DNA from: an uncultured Eubacteriales bacterium
Lineage (GTDB): Bacteria; Bacillota; Clostridia; Christensenellales; CAG-917
DNA: 64,000 nt
Assembly (NCBI GenBank): GCA_900544575.1
Contig: UQVO01000009.1
Span: 3,916 to 67,915 of the forward strand
Direction of reading: 5' to 3'
This document shows, one piece after another, positions 1-8,403 of the stretch (its first letter is position 1; every line of letters starts with the position of its first letter). A program made the position numbers and the translations under genes. The notes beneath the pieces are model-generated. The model made no database searches. It was not told where the DNA came from and saw only the letters and a program-made list of their open reading frames with translations.

Positions 1-231
1 CCTCGCGAGCAATGCGGTCGTGTAGCCGACTTCCTGCACCAGAATGCATACCGTGCCCTTTTCGCGGGAATAATCGCAGACGGTGAAAGGCACTCTCTCT
101 CCGTCCTCGTCCACGCGCAGAATGACGAATTGACCCGCACGGCAATGCTTTGCGACGTCGGGAGCGTAAACGACGTATTCGTTCACTCTCTCCGCAAGCG
201 TCCTTTTGGCAACAATTTCGTATTTCTCCAT
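1..231 (-). CDS. NfnA/SudB-type FAD/NAD-binding reductase subunit (partial)
   Basis: Only the first 77 codons are in the window; the C-terminus lies beyond the left edge. The reverse strand reads an N-terminal FAD-binding beta-barrel of the ferredoxin-NADP reductase fold, with the segment GQFVILRVDEDGERVPFTV followed by an aspartate-tyrosine and a hydrophobic strand. This matches the sulfide/dihydroorotate dehydrogenase-like family (NfnA, SudB). Family members usually pair with a GltA-like flavoprotein and move electrons between NAD(P)H and ferredoxin; no partner is visible here. The ATG at 231 has a GAGGAA ribosome site just upstream. The family call rests on this fragment only. Confidence 0.75.
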   Translation of the reverse strand, partial: MEKYEIVAKRTLAERVNEYVVYAPDVAKHCRAGQFVILRVDEDGERVPFTVCDYSREKGTVCILVQEVGYTTALLAR

Positions 232-319
232 ACTTCCTCACACGCCCGCGCGCATTATGCGCGACAGACAAATCTGATGCGGAAAACGGGAAAAGTATTC
301 TCATTTTCCGCAAAATGTA

Positions 320-967
320 TTATACTTTTTGCTGATTTTGATAATACTTGCACACTTCCGTGAGCTTGCACTCCGCGCAATTCGGCTTCTGGGAGTGACA
401 GACGTAACGCCCGTGAAAAATGAGCAGGTGATGCAGGTGGCTCCACTTGTCTTCGTCAAACGCCGCCATAAGCTGCTTTTCCGTTTCCTCTGGCGTCTTC
501 GCCGAAACGATGCCGAGGCGGTTGGACACCCTGAAAACGTGCGTATCCACCGCTATTGCGTTGCCGCCGTACGCCACGGCGTAGACTACGTTCGCGGTCT
601 TGCGCCCCACTCCGCGCAGTTTCATCAGTTCTTCGCGCGTGGTCGGCATCCCTCCCATTTCGATTATGCTCGCTGACGCTTCCTTTATGGCTTTCGCCTT
701 GTTGTGATAAAACCCGCAGGAAAAGATGTGTCTTTCCAGCTCCTCCACGGGCATTGCGGCGAAATCTTCGGGCGTGGACGCGATTTTGAACAGCTTGTCC
801 GTAATCATATTCACGCGCTTGTCCGTGCACTGCGCGGACAGTATGACCGCGACAAGCAGCTGAAAGGGCGTGCCGAAATCCAGCTCGCAGTCCGCTCCGC
901 CGTGCATTTGTTCAAGCAATCCGTAAATTTTTTCGTTGGTCGCATTCACGCGAACATTATTGCACAC
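320..967 (-). CDS. nth: endonuclease III (DNA glycosylase/AP lyase)
   Basis: The 215-residue protein has the usual length for endonuclease III, which removes oxidised pyrimidines and nicks abasic sites. The helix-hairpin-helix LRGVGRKTANVV is followed by IAVDTHVFRVSNRLGI, whose Asp is the catalytic one in the family. The C-terminus carries the [4Fe-4S] pattern C-x6-C-x2-C-x5-C. The first possible start is a GTG at 967; a second in-frame GTG six codons later has no better ribosome site, so the exact start is uncertain. Confidence 0.95.
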   Translation of the reverse strand: MCNNVRVNATNEKIYGLLEQMHGGADCELDFGTPFQLLVAVILSAQCTDKRVNMITDKLFKIASTPEDFAAMPVEELERHIFSCGFYHNKAKAIKEASASIIEMGGMPTTREELMKLRGVGRKTANVVYAVAYGGNAIAVDTHVFRVSNRLGIVSAKTPEETEKQLMAAFDEDKWSHLHHLLIFHGRYVCHSQKPNCAECKLTEVCKYYQNQQKV

Positions 968-1099
968 TTCCGCGTTCTTTGCAATCTATTCCGCGGCCCG
1001 ATGCACAAAAACCGCCTTCTTTTGCGCTCCGTTTTTTCTCTCTTGCGCCTTTGGGCGCCTTCGCCGCGCAGACTTATGCCGCAACGGCGAAGCGGCGGG

Positions 1100-1348
1100 C
1101 TACATCCGCCTCGCCGCTCCGCTCTCCGTAATGTAGAAAAATCCGATTGTCGATGTGAGCCGCATCCTTTCCAGAACCGCTCTCGCCTGTCCGAGGTTTT
1201 TCACCAGCAGTTTGACCGACAGCCCGCAGCCTGTCCCCGCGGATGACGGGGTGTTGATGATGCGCGCGGGTATGCGGTAGGTCGCCAGCTCCTCGTAAAA
1301 ACGCATGGCATCGGAGCGCGAACGGAACGCAATAAAGAATTCTCTCAT
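1100..1348 (-). CDS. DUF3343 small protein
   Basis: An 82-residue protein starting MREFFIAFRSRSDAMRFYEE with a CGL motif in the middle (GTGCGLSVKLL). This is the layout of DUF3343, a putative Se/S carrier-like family. The reading frame is open further upstream, but the ATG at 1348 has a perfect GGAGG five bases before it and a promoter ends just upstream, so the shorter form is preferred. It is divergent from a class V aminotransferase of the cysteine-desulfurase family, a pairing often seen around selenium or sulfur trafficking genes. The biochemical role is not known. Confidence 0.75.
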   Translation of the reverse strand: MREFFIAFRSRSDAMRFYEELATYRIPARIINTPSSAGTGCGLSVKLLVKNLGQARAVLERMRLTSTIGFFYITESGAARRM

Positions 1349-1362
1349 AAACCCCTCCGAAT

Positions 1363-1391
1363 ATTGTATGTATCCGTCCGCTAATATACAA
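1363..1391 (-). promoter_or_regulatory. sigma-A type promoter for the DUF3343 gene
   Basis: On the minus strand TTGTAT (1386-1391) and TACAAT (1363-1368) are separated by exactly 17 bases. The predicted transcript start falls just before the GGAGG ribosome site of the DUF3343 gene. Confidence 0.5.
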
Positions 1392-1472
1392 TACTGACGG
1401 ATTTTTTCTTTTGACACACTCCCCTGCGTATCACACGGGAAAGCGCGGGCATATCCTATTGCGGAGGAAAAT

Positions 1473-2600
1473 ATGATTTATCTCGACAATGCCGCAACTT
1501 CGCATTTCAAACCGCAGGGCGTGCTCGACGCGCTGACATACGACCTCGCCCATTCCGCAAACAGCGGAAGAAGCGGACACAAATACGCGCTGGACGCGGC
1601 GATGAAAATCGAGGATTGCAGGCGCTTTCTGCTCTCCGCGCTCGGCGCGCCGGAGGGGGAATACGGCATTGCGTTCACGAAAAACTGCACCGAAGCGCTC
1701 AACCTCGGCATTTTCGGTTTCCTGCGCGAAGGAATGCGTGTGGTGACGACGGCTTACGACCACAATTCCGTCCTGCGCCCCCTCTTCGAGCTCCAAAAAC
1801 GCGACAAAATCGAGCTTATGGTGGTTGACCCGGCCGACAACGGCTTTGTCACGCCGGAACATCTCGACACAGCAATGCAGAATGCGGATTTCTGCGCGGT
1901 GAGTGCCGCCTCGAACGTGACGGGAGCGCGGATAAATCTGAAAGCGCTTGCGGAATCGGCGGCAAAATACGGCACGGTGACCCTCGTCGACGGAGCGCAG
2001 GCGGTGCCGCTCGTCGAAATCGATATGAAAAAACTCGGCTTCGATATGCTCGCGCTGCCGGGACACAAAGGGTTGCACGGACCGCAGGGCACGGGATGTC
2101 TGATATTCCGCACCGACCTCAGGCTCCAACCCCTGGTTATGGGCGGCACGGGAACGGCGTCGGACAGCACCTATCAACCCACCGAACCGCCCGAAGCGCT
2201 GGAAGCGGGGACGCTCTTTGCGGGCGGCATCGCCGCGCTGCACGCGGGCGCGAAATGGAGTTTTGCCGAACGCTCCCGCAACGCTCCGCACGTCAGAAGG
2301 CTTGCGGAAGAGCTCACGGAATATCTCAAAGGACTTGACGCGGAAGTCTACACCAAGGACCCCGCCCTCGGCGTCGTATCCTTCAATCTCAAAGGCAAGG
2401 AGAGTTCTTTTGTGGCAAATGCGCTGGCGGAAAGGGATTTTGCCGTGCGCGGCGGACTGCATTGCGCGCCTCTTGCGCACCGCGCTCTCGGAACGTCCGA
2501 ACGCGGCGCCGTGCGCGCAAGCATAGGCACGGACAACACGGAAAAAGACATTTACCTTTTCGTCGCGGAACTCGAAAGGATAAACGTGCTCCGAAGATAG
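1473..2600 (+). CDS. class V aminotransferase, cysteine desulfurase family
   Basis: A 375-residue PLP enzyme beginning MIYLDNAATSHFKP. The lysine that should bind PLP is in LPGHKGLHGPQGTG (about residue 200) and the DGAQAVPL segment precedes it. The C-terminal region has the short loop RGGLHCAPLAHRALG, with a cysteine where desulfurases carry the sulfur acceptor. This pattern fits the am_tr_V/EF2568-like branch of cysteine desulfurase-like proteins rather than IscS or SufS. GCGGAGGAAAAT precedes the ATG. The divergent DUF3343 gene suggests a joint role in sulfur or selenium handling; this is inference. Confidence 0.85.
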   Translation: MIYLDNAATSHFKPQGVLDALTYDLAHSANSGRSGHKYALDAAMKIEDCRRFLLSALGAPEGEYGIAFTKNCTEALNLGIFGFLREGMRVVTTAYDHNSVLRPLFELQKRDKIELMVVDPADNGFVTPEHLDTAMQNADFCAVSAASNVTGARINLKALAESAAKYGTVTLVDGAQAVPLVEIDMKKLGFDMLALPGHKGLHGPQGTGCLIFRTDLRLQPLVMGGTGTASDSTYQPTEPPEALEAGTLFAGGIAALHAGAKWSFAERSRNAPHVRRLAEELTEYLKGLDAEVYTKDPALGVVSFNLKGKESSFVANALAERDFAVRGGLHCAPLAHRALGTSERGAVRASIGTDNTEKDIYLFVAELERINVLRR

Positions 2601-2626
2601 CCTTCCCGTGCGGACAGACGCGGAAA

Positions 2627-2653
2627 GGCGGCGCAGCGCGCCGCCTTTGTTTT
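2627..2653 (+). terminator. intrinsic terminator after the aminotransferase
   Basis: GGCGGCGC and GCGCCGCC form an 8-bp stem with a three-base loop, followed by TTTGTTTT. It lies 26 bases after the stop codon of the class V aminotransferase. Confidence 0.7.
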
Positions 2654-2718
2654 CCGTGTCTCACAGCATACGGCACCGGGAAGCGCGCGTTCCGCACGAA
2701 AAGCCTTTTATGAGCTTT

Positions 2719-3894
2719 TTACAGTCTGAACACGCGCACTCCGTCCACGACGCACGACGACGCGACGATAATGCGCTTCGCCTCGCGCGGAGTCAGCGCG
2801 GAATACCTCTCGTGCAGCAGACAGCACGCGCCCGCAACGTACGGCGCGGACACCGACGTGCCGGACATCATCGCGTAAGTTCCGCCCGCGTCCACGCCGC
2901 GCACCGCGACGCCGGGAGCGTACACGTCGGGACGGTACACCCCCTGATATACGCCGGATGACGAAAACGGAGCGACTTTCAGGTTTTCGTCCACCGCGCC
3001 GACGGTGATGACTTCGCCGCTCACCCCCGGCGATTTCAGCCCGCCGACGCCGCTGTTGCCCGCCGCGCACACCACCGTTATCCCGCTTCGCGCAAGCATT
3101 TCCGCGCCGAGTTTAAGAGGGTCGGCGGAGGCAAGCGGGTCCGCGCCGAAACTCATACAAGCGACTTTCACGTTCAGTCTGCGGAAATTGTCGTAAAGCC
3201 ATTGCATCCCTTCGAGTATGGTGAACGCCCCCGTTTCTCCCGAAGCGGAAATGACCTTTACGGACACGACGTCCGCCTGCGGCGCCACGCCGTGCACCTC
3301 ACCCGCCGAAAGGATGCCGTTGCCCGCCGCGACGCCCGTCACGAACGTGCCGTGACCGTTGTCGTCGTACGGAAACTCTTTCCCGCCCACGAAATCGCGG
3401 AATTCTTTCACGCGGTCGCGCGGAATGCTGATGTCGGAATGCGGTGAAACCCCCGTGTCGAGCACGCAGAGAGTGACCCCGCGCCCCGTCAGCCCTTTTG
3501 CGGAAAAAATCTCCGCTTCCGCATTTGCCGCCGCAGAACTTGCGCCGACGTCCGCGGAACGCCCGCCCTCCGACGCGTTTGACGCACCCTGCTTCGCTTC
3601 GCCGTCATTTTCGGCCGTTTTCCCGTCCGCGCCACCGCCGTGCGTATCGAGGGCGTCCAGCGCGCTCACGCGACCGCTTGCCGAAACGGACACCACCTCG
3701 TGCATTTCCGCAAGCCGCACCGCGTCCTTTCTGTCGCACCTAAGCCCCAGCGCGCTGATAAACGGAAACATCGCCGCCACTTTGAAATGGCGCGCTATGT
3801 AACCCAACTGCCACGAGTTGCGCACCCGCACCACCGCGTCCGCCTCGCCTCCTGCGGCAAGTACGCTTACAAGTCCCTCGTCAAGTTTTTTCAT
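2719..3894 (-). CDS. subtilisin-like serine protease (S8), intracellular type
   Basis: A 391-residue protease with the S8 triad: Asp146 in LDTGVSPHSD, His181 in NGHGTFVTGV and Ser347 in SGTSVSAPYVAGA. The first 75 or so residues resemble an inhibitory propeptide. Residues 84-125 form a Gly/Ala/Glu-rich linker. There is no signal peptide, so it may act inside the cell, as the Bacillus intracellular subtilisins do. It starts one base after the stop of the preceding codirectional ORF (3896-4267), so the two are probably cotranscribed. Confidence 0.9.
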   Translation of the reverse strand: MKKLDEGLVSVLAAGGEADAVVRVRNSWQLGYIARHFKVAAMFPFISALGLRCDRKDAVRLAEMHEVVSVSASGRVSALDALDTHGGGADGKTAENDGEAKQGASNASEGGRSADVGASSAAANAEAEIFSAKGLTGRGVTLCVLDTGVSPHSDISIPRDRVKEFRDFVGGKEFPYDDNGHGTFVTGVAAGNGILSAGEVHGVAPQADVVSVKVISASGETGAFTILEGMQWLYDNFRRLNVKVACMSFGADPLASADPLKLGAEMLARSGITVVCAAGNSGVGGLKSPGVSGEVITVGAVDENLKVAPFSSSGVYQGVYRPDVYAPGVAVRGVDAGGTYAMMSGTSVSAPYVAGACCLLHERYSALTPREAKRIIVASSCVVDGVRVFRL

Positions 3895-3895
3895 A

Positions 3896-4267
3896 CTACC
3901 TCAACATCCCTATTATTTCGCGCATACGGCGCACCTGTTCCGCAGTCATATACGGCGCCGCCATACGGCAGAACTCGTCGAGCCTGTCCACGTCGAGAAG
4001 CCCCTGCGCCCTGAGGGAGGACGCCTCGCGCATAAGCTCCTCGGACAGCTCCTCCCTGCTCATTGTCGAATACTGCGCCGCACGTTCCGCCACATCCTGC
4101 GGAATGTCGCCGGGCATATTTCCGTCCGTGCGTCCGCCGTTCTGCGGCCGACCGTATCCGCCGCCCTCTCCGCCGCCGTAACGTGTTCCGAAGCCGCCGT
4201 AGCGCACTTCGCCCTCAGATGAGTAACCGCGGTTGTCCGAACCGCCGTAGTTTCGGTAATCGTTCAT
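3896..4267 (-). CDS. hypothetical Gly/Arg/Tyr-rich protein
   Basis: A 123-residue protein of no recognised family. The first 50 residues are a Gly/Tyr/Arg/Asn-rich disordered tail (MNDYRNYGGSDNRGYSS at the start), the rest is predicted helical with many charged residues and ends MRREIIGMLR-like (RRMREIIGMLR). The start at 4267 has GGAGGTGG upstream. It is directly upstream of the subtilase and divergent from another low-complexity ORF at 4325, with only 57 bases between them, so the two probably share a control region. Confidence 0.65.
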   Translation of the reverse strand: MNDYRNYGGSDNRGYSSEGEVRYGGFGTRYGGGEGGGYGRPQNGGRTDGNMPGDIPQDVAERAAQYSTMSREELSEELMREASSLRAQGLLDVDRLDEFCRMAAPYMTAEQVRRMREIIGMLR

Positions 4268-4324
4268 TGCCACCTCCGTCACAATCATAATATGACGGCA
4301 TATATTGAATTGCGTGAGGTGGAT

Positions 4325-4789
4325 ATGAACGCGGATATGAACACCTTGATGGCTTTGATGTCTATGATGAACAAACCGCCGTCGCAGGACGGCGGGAATC
4401 CGATGCAGACGATGCTGCCGCTGATTATGGGAATGATGGGCGGACGCGGCGCGGAAAACGCGGGCGCGGACGGAGGCGCACAGGGCGGAAACGCAATGCT
4501 GAAAATGCTGCCTATGCTGATGAATATGATGCGCGGAGGAAATCCCTTCCCCGCGGTCGGCGCGGACGGAGGTCAATCCTCAGGCGAAGGACGGCAGCAG
4601 AACGGCGACAGACGGGACGGAGAAAACGGAGCCCGTCCTTTCGCCGCGGAAGACGGGCGCGCCTCGCCGCGCGCGCAGGAGCGCGCAAAACCGCCGTACG
4701 CTCGCACGCCCTTTTCGGAGATAGGGTTTGCGGGAGCGGAGGTGCGCGGTTTTATGGAAACTCTGTGGCGGATAAGGCGGAACGTCTGA
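4325..4789 (+). CDS. hypothetical Met/Gly-rich protein
   Basis: A 154-residue protein, not recognised. The N-terminal half is unusually rich in methionine, with repeated stretches such as LMALMSMMN and MLPLIMGMMGG and MLKMLPMLMNMMRGG. The second half is Gly/Arg/Asp-rich and ends with a short conserved-looking helix. The ATG at 4325 follows GAGGTGG; the open frame begins a little earlier, at 4292, without a ribosome site. Methionine-rich amphipathic helices can bind membranes or metals, but nothing here proves either. Confidence 0.6.
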   Translation: MNADMNTLMALMSMMNKPPSQDGGNPMQTMLPLIMGMMGGRGAENAGADGGAQGGNAMLKMLPMLMNMMRGGNPFPAVGADGGQSSGEGRQQNGDRRDGENGARPFAAEDGRASPRAQERAKPPYARTPFSEIGFAGAEVRGFMETLWRIRRNV

Positions 4790-4825
4790 AAACACCGCGG
4801 ATTTTTCGGAAATCGGAAAACAAAA

Positions 4826-4860
4826 GAGCCGCGCTTTTGCGCGGCTCGGTTTGGCTTTTT
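4826..4860 (+). terminator. terminator between the Met-rich gene and glyA
   Basis: GAGCCGCGC-TTTT-GCGCGGCTC gives a 9-bp perfect stem (4826-4847), followed by a T-rich stretch ending in six Ts. On the opposite strand the hairpin is followed by TTTTGTTTT, so it can end both converging transcripts. Confidence 0.8.
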
Positions 4861-4867
4861 TAGGTTG

Positions 4868-6124
4868 TCAGAAGATAACGTCGTTTTCGTAAAGCGGATG
4901 CGCCTCGCACAGCGCGAGCACCTTTTCCGTCACGCGGGGAATAGCTTCCTCCCCGTTCTTTATGATGTCCGCAATACAGCCGCCGATGACTTTCATATCC
5001 TCTTCTTTCATACCGCGGGTGGTGACTGCGGGAGTGCCGATACGCACGCCGCTGGTGACGAAAGGCTTTTCGGGGTCGTTGGGCACGGCGTTTTTATTGA
5101 CGGTGATGTGCGCTTCGTCCAGCCATTTTTCGAGCTGTTTGCCCGTGACTCCCGTGCCTACGAGATTGAGCAGCATAAGATGGTTGTCCGTGCCGCCGCT
5201 GACGAGGTTTATGCCCTCCGAAAGCAGAGTGTCGGCGAGCGCCTTCGCGTTCTTGACCACCTGCACCTGATACTCTCTGAACTCGGGAGTGAGCGCTTCC
5301 TTGAACGCGACCGCCTTCGCCGCGATGATATGCATAAGAGGGCCGCCCTGCGAGCCGGGGAAAATGATTTTGTCGATGCGCTTTGCGAGCTCTTCGTCGT
5401 TGGTCATAATAAGACCGCCGCGGGGTCCGCGCAAAGTCTTGTGCGTCGTAGAGGTGATGAAATCCGCATACGGCACGGGAGAAGGATGTACGCCTGCGGC
5501 GACGAGCCCCGCGATGTGCGCGATGTCCACCATAAAGTATGCCCCGACTTCGTCCGCTATGGCGCGGAACTTGTCGAACTCTATCGTGCGCGCATACGCC
5601 GACGCGCCCGCAACGATGAGTTTCGGCTTGTATTCCAGCGCCTTGGCGCGCACGTCGTCGTAATTTATCCTGCCCGTTTCGGGGTCGAGCCCGTAGGACA
5701 CGAAGTTGAAAAGTTTTCCGCTGAGGTTGACGGGAGAACCGTGGGTGAGATGTCCGCCCTCGGACAAAGACATTCCGAGCACGGTGTCGCCGGGTTGCAG
5801 AACCGCATAGTAGACCGCGAAATTGGCGTTTGACCCGCTGTGTGCCTGAACGTTTGCGAATTTCACTCCGAAGAGCTCTTTCGCGCGCTCTATGGCAAGC
5901 TCTTCCGCACGGTCGACGAACTGGCATCCGCCGTAGTAACGCTTGCGGGGATAGCCCTCCGCGTATTTGTTGGTGTAAAAGCTGCCCGCCGCCGCCATTA
6001 CCGCGGGGGAAACTATGTTCTCGCTGGCGATGAGTTCGAGATTGTGCTGCTGACGGTGAAGTTCCTCCACCATGGAATCATAAAGTTCGCCGTCCACGGC
6101 TTTGATGCATCTGAGGTCTACCAT
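4868..6124 (-). CDS. glyA: serine hydroxymethyltransferase
   Basis: A 418-residue PLP enzyme that converts serine and tetrahydrofolate to glycine and methylene-tetrahydrofolate. The PLP lysine is in [13 protein letters not shown]. Other family signatures are [12 protein letters not shown] near residue 35, [16 protein letters not shown] and the glycine-rich HLTHGSPVN. Length matches the family. It appears to be a single-gene unit: a terminator lies upstream after trxA and another after its stop. Confidence 0.97.
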   Translation of the reverse strand: MVDLRCIKAVDGELYDSMVEELHRQQHNLELIASENIVSPAVMAAAGSFYTNKYAEGYPRKRYYGGCQFVDRAEELAIERAKELFGVKFANVQAHSGSNANFAVYYAVLQPGDTVLGMSLSEGGHLTHGSPVNLSGKLFNFVSYGLDPETGRINYDDVRAKALEYKPKLIVAGASAYARTIEFDKFRAIADEVGAYFMVDIAHIAGLVAAGVHPSPVPYADFITSTTHKTLRGPRGGLIMTNDEELAKRIDKIIFPGSQGGPLMHIIAAKAVAFKEALTPEFREYQVQVVKNAKALADTLLSEGINLVSGGTDNHLMLLNLVGTGVTGKQLEKWLDEAHITVNKNAVPNDPEKPFVTSGVRIGTPAVTTRGMKEEDMKVIGGCIADIIKNGEEAIPRVTEKVLALCEAHPLYENDVIF

Positions 6125-6162
6125 ACGTTCTCCTTTTGTGATGTGACGGGGAAAAGCCCCCG

Positions 6163-6190
6163 TAAAAAAGTCAAGCCCGCATAAGCGGGC
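6163..6190 (-). terminator. terminator after trxA
   Basis: On the minus strand GCCCGC-TTAT-GCGGGC (6175-6190) is followed by TTGACTTTTTT. It is placed a few bases after the trxA stop codon. Confidence 0.75.
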
Positions 6191-6196
6191 GTTGCT

Positions 6197-6520
6197 TTAC
6201 AGGTTTTTGTCGAGCGCCGCCGCAAGCTGCGCTTTCTGACGGAAGCCAATCATTTTGTCCACGACTTTGCCCGCCTTGAACACGAACACGGCGGGAATGG
6301 TCATAATTCCGAACCTTTCCGCCAGGTCGGGACAGTCGTCCACGTTGACTTTGCCGACGACGGCCTTGCCGACGTAATCGTTCGCCACGTCTTCCACGAC
6401 GGGACCGAGCATCTTGCAGGGACCGCACCAGCTTGCCCAGAAATCCACCATAACGACGTCGTTGGACGCGATGATGTCATCGAAATTGTCGCTCGTGATT
6501 TTCACGCAATTTTCGTTCAT
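6197..6520 (-). CDS. trxA: thioredoxin
   Basis: A 107-residue thioredoxin with the active site WCGPCK around residue 33 and the conserved cis-proline region IMTIPAVFVF. It reduces protein disulfides in the cytoplasm. It lies 17 bases downstream of an RseC-like membrane protein and in the same orientation as hisS, so the three probably share a transcript that ends at the hairpin at 6163-6190. Confidence 0.96.
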   Translation of the reverse strand: MNENCVKITSDNFDDIIASNDVVMVDFWASWCGPCKMLGPVVEDVANDYVGKAVVGKVNVDDCPDLAERFGIMTIPAVFVFKAGKVVDKMIGFRQKAQLAAALDKNL

Positions 6521-6537
6521 TTTTTTCTCCTTCCGGC

Positions 6538-7050
6538 TTATTGCCGTTCAGCATTATGCTGCGAGTTGTTTACGTTTTTATTCCCGTCTTCCGCAGGTGC
6601 GGCGCTCTCCGCGCTCCGCTTTGCCGCCTCTCCCGAAAGAGCGGACGGAGGCGGACAAATCTCCACCATCTGCGGCGCAAACCCTTTGCGCTTCCTGATG
6701 ACGAAACGGTCAAGAAGGAAGGCTATCACAAACCCCGCAACCAATCCGCCGACAGCCAGAAGAGCCTGCGCAAGCTCGCTGAGCAGCGACCCCGCGCCCA
6801 CGCCTATTCCGACGAGTACAAGGGGTATTATATAGACTATGAGCGCGGCTGTCAACACAAACCGCTCCCCCATACGCACGCTGACGAAATCTCCGACAAC
6901 CGCACCGAGAGTGTTCTCGATGACAATCTGAACTTTCATTCCGTCCTTTGTCACGGCGCACATATGACAGCTGTCGCACGCGCTCTTTCTGTCGAACTGT
7001 ACGGTGGCTTTTCCGCCTTTGACTTTCGTGACGACGCCGCGCTCGGTCAT
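6538..7050 (-). CDS. SoxR-reducing system RseC/MucC family membrane protein
   Basis: A 170-residue protein whose N-terminal part (MTERGVVTKVKGGKATVQF) is followed by a cysteine cluster (SACDSCHMC) and then two adjacent membrane segments (about residues 65-115). This is the RseC/MucC layout, as in RsxC-linked SoxR reduction. The C-terminal tail is Ala/Glu/Asn-rich. Its ATG overlaps the hisS stop by four bases (ATGA), so translation is coupled. The four Cys residues suggest a redox centre; no Rnf/Rsx genes are in the window. Confidence 0.8.
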   Translation of the reverse strand: MTERGVVTKVKGGKATVQFDRKSACDSCHMCAVTKDGMKVQIVIENTLGAVVGDFVSVRMGERFVLTAALIVYIIPLVLVGIGVGAGSLLSELAQALLAVGGLVAGFVIAFLLDRFVIRKRKGFAPQMVEICPPPSALSGEAAKRSAESAAPAEDGNKNVNNSQHNAERQ

Positions 7051-8297
7051 TCTTTCACCGCCGCCGCGACGTCCGCCGCCGCACACGCAAAATTCTCGCC
7101 CGTCGCCATATTTTTGAGGGTGACTTCGCCGCGGTCCAGCTCGTCGTCGCCTATGACCGCGGCATAACGCGCGCCGCACTTGTCGGCGTATTTCATCTGC
7201 GCTTTGAGTCCTCTTCCCATAAGGTCGAATTCCGTCTTTATGCCCTCTTTGCGGAGCATAGCCGCAAAGCGCGGGGCGAATTCCTCGGCGCGCGCGCCGA
7301 GAGCCGCGACATACACGTCCGTCCTTTCCGGCTCCGCACGCAGAGCCCCCGTGTTTTCAAGCACGAGCAGCAGCCTTTCCAGCCCCAGACCGAACCCGAC
7401 CGCGGGGGTGGGCTTGCCGCCGACTTCCTCCACGAGATGGTTGTATCTGCCGCCGCCGCATACCGTCCCCTGCGCTCCGATGTCCTCGGACACGAATTCG
7501 AACACCGTACGGGTGTAATAGTCCAGCCCGCGCACGATGGACGGATTGACCTCGAACGGGATGCCGAGCCCTCCGAGTATCGCCTGCACTCCCGCAAAGT
7601 GTGCCTTGCAGTCGTCGCAGAGATAATCCGTGATTTTGGGTGCTCCCGCGGTGATGCGCCTGCATTTCTCTTCCTTGCAGTCGAGGATGCGCAGCGGATT
7701 GCGGTCGAAACGGTCGCGGCAGGACGCGCACATATCGGCAAGATTGTCGCCGATATACTTTTTGAGGGCGGCATTGTATTCCGCACGGCAGGTGCGGCAG
7801 CCTATGCTGTTGATGTTCAGTTTCAGCGCGTTAAGCCCCGCGGACGTAAGAAAGGTGTGCGCAAGCGCGATGACCTCCGCATCCGCGGCGGGAAGCTCGC
7901 TTCCGTACAGCTCGACTCCGAACTGGTGATGTTCGCGCAGTCTGCCGTTCTGGGGACGTTCGTAGCGGAACACCGACGCCAGATAGTACGCTTTCATCGG
8001 CAGTCCCTGCTGTGCAAGCCCGTTTTCGATGAATGCGCGCGCAACGCCCGCCGTCCCTTCGGGGCGCAGAGTCATACTGCGGTTCCCCTTGTCGAGGAAG
8101 GTGTACATTTCCTTGTTGACGATGTCCGTGGTTTCGCCCACTCCCCTGGTGAAAAGTTCGGTATGCTCGAAAGTGGGGGTGCGCATCTCGCGGAAACCGA
8201 AAAGCGCGGCGACTTCTCTCGCCTTGTTCTCGACCCAATGCCACTTGTAGGCATCCTGCGGCAGCATATCCTTTGTGCCCTTGGGGATAGCAATCAT
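7047..8297 (-). CDS. hisS: histidyl-tRNA synthetase
   Basis: A 416-residue class II synthetase. Motif 2 region reads RPEGTAGVARAF, the histidine-specific loops GLDYYTRTVFEF and GGGRYNHLVEEVGG are present, and the C-terminal anticodon-binding domain starts near residue 325. The N-terminus IAIPKGTKDMLP is typical. It heads the hisS-RseC-trxA group. I saw no T-box leader upstream: only about 105 bases separate it from hslU. Confidence 0.97.
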   Translation of the reverse strand: MIAIPKGTKDMLPQDAYKWHWVENKAREVAALFGFREMRTPTFEHTELFTRGVGETTDIVNKEMYTFLDKGNRSMTLRPEGTAGVARAFIENGLAQQGLPMKAYYLASVFRYERPQNGRLREHHQFGVELYGSELPAADAEVIALAHTFLTSAGLNALKLNINSIGCRTCRAEYNAALKKYIGDNLADMCASCRDRFDRNPLRILDCKEEKCRRITAGAPKITDYLCDDCKAHFAGVQAILGGLGIPFEVNPSIVRGLDYYTRTVFEFVSEDIGAQGTVCGGGRYNHLVEEVGGKPTPAVGFGLGLERLLLVLENTGALRAEPERTDVYVAALGARAEEFAPRFAAMLRKEGIKTEFDLMGRGLKAQMKYADKCGARYAAVIGDDELDRGEVTLKNMATGENFACAAADVAAAVKE

Positions 8298-8342
8298 ATT
8301 CCCTCCGTCCGCCGCCTCCCGCGGCGCATAATCGGCTCAAAA

Positions 8343-8378
8343 CGGTGTTCAACGCGCGTTTTGCGCAGCTGAACACCG
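8343..8378 (-). terminator. inverted repeat between hslU and hisS
   Basis: CGGTGTTCA (8343-8351) and TGAACACCG (8370-8378) form a 9-bp stem around an 18-base interior. On the minus strand it is followed by only four Ts, so it is a weak terminator or attenuator downstream of hslU. Confidence 0.4.
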
Positions 8379-8403
8379 CTTTTGCGTCAAAATATTGGTT
8401 TCC

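Noticed and set aside
8298..8403. T-box riboswitch before hisS
   Set aside because: The space is only about 105 bases and no T-box motif is visible; it holds a simple hairpin.
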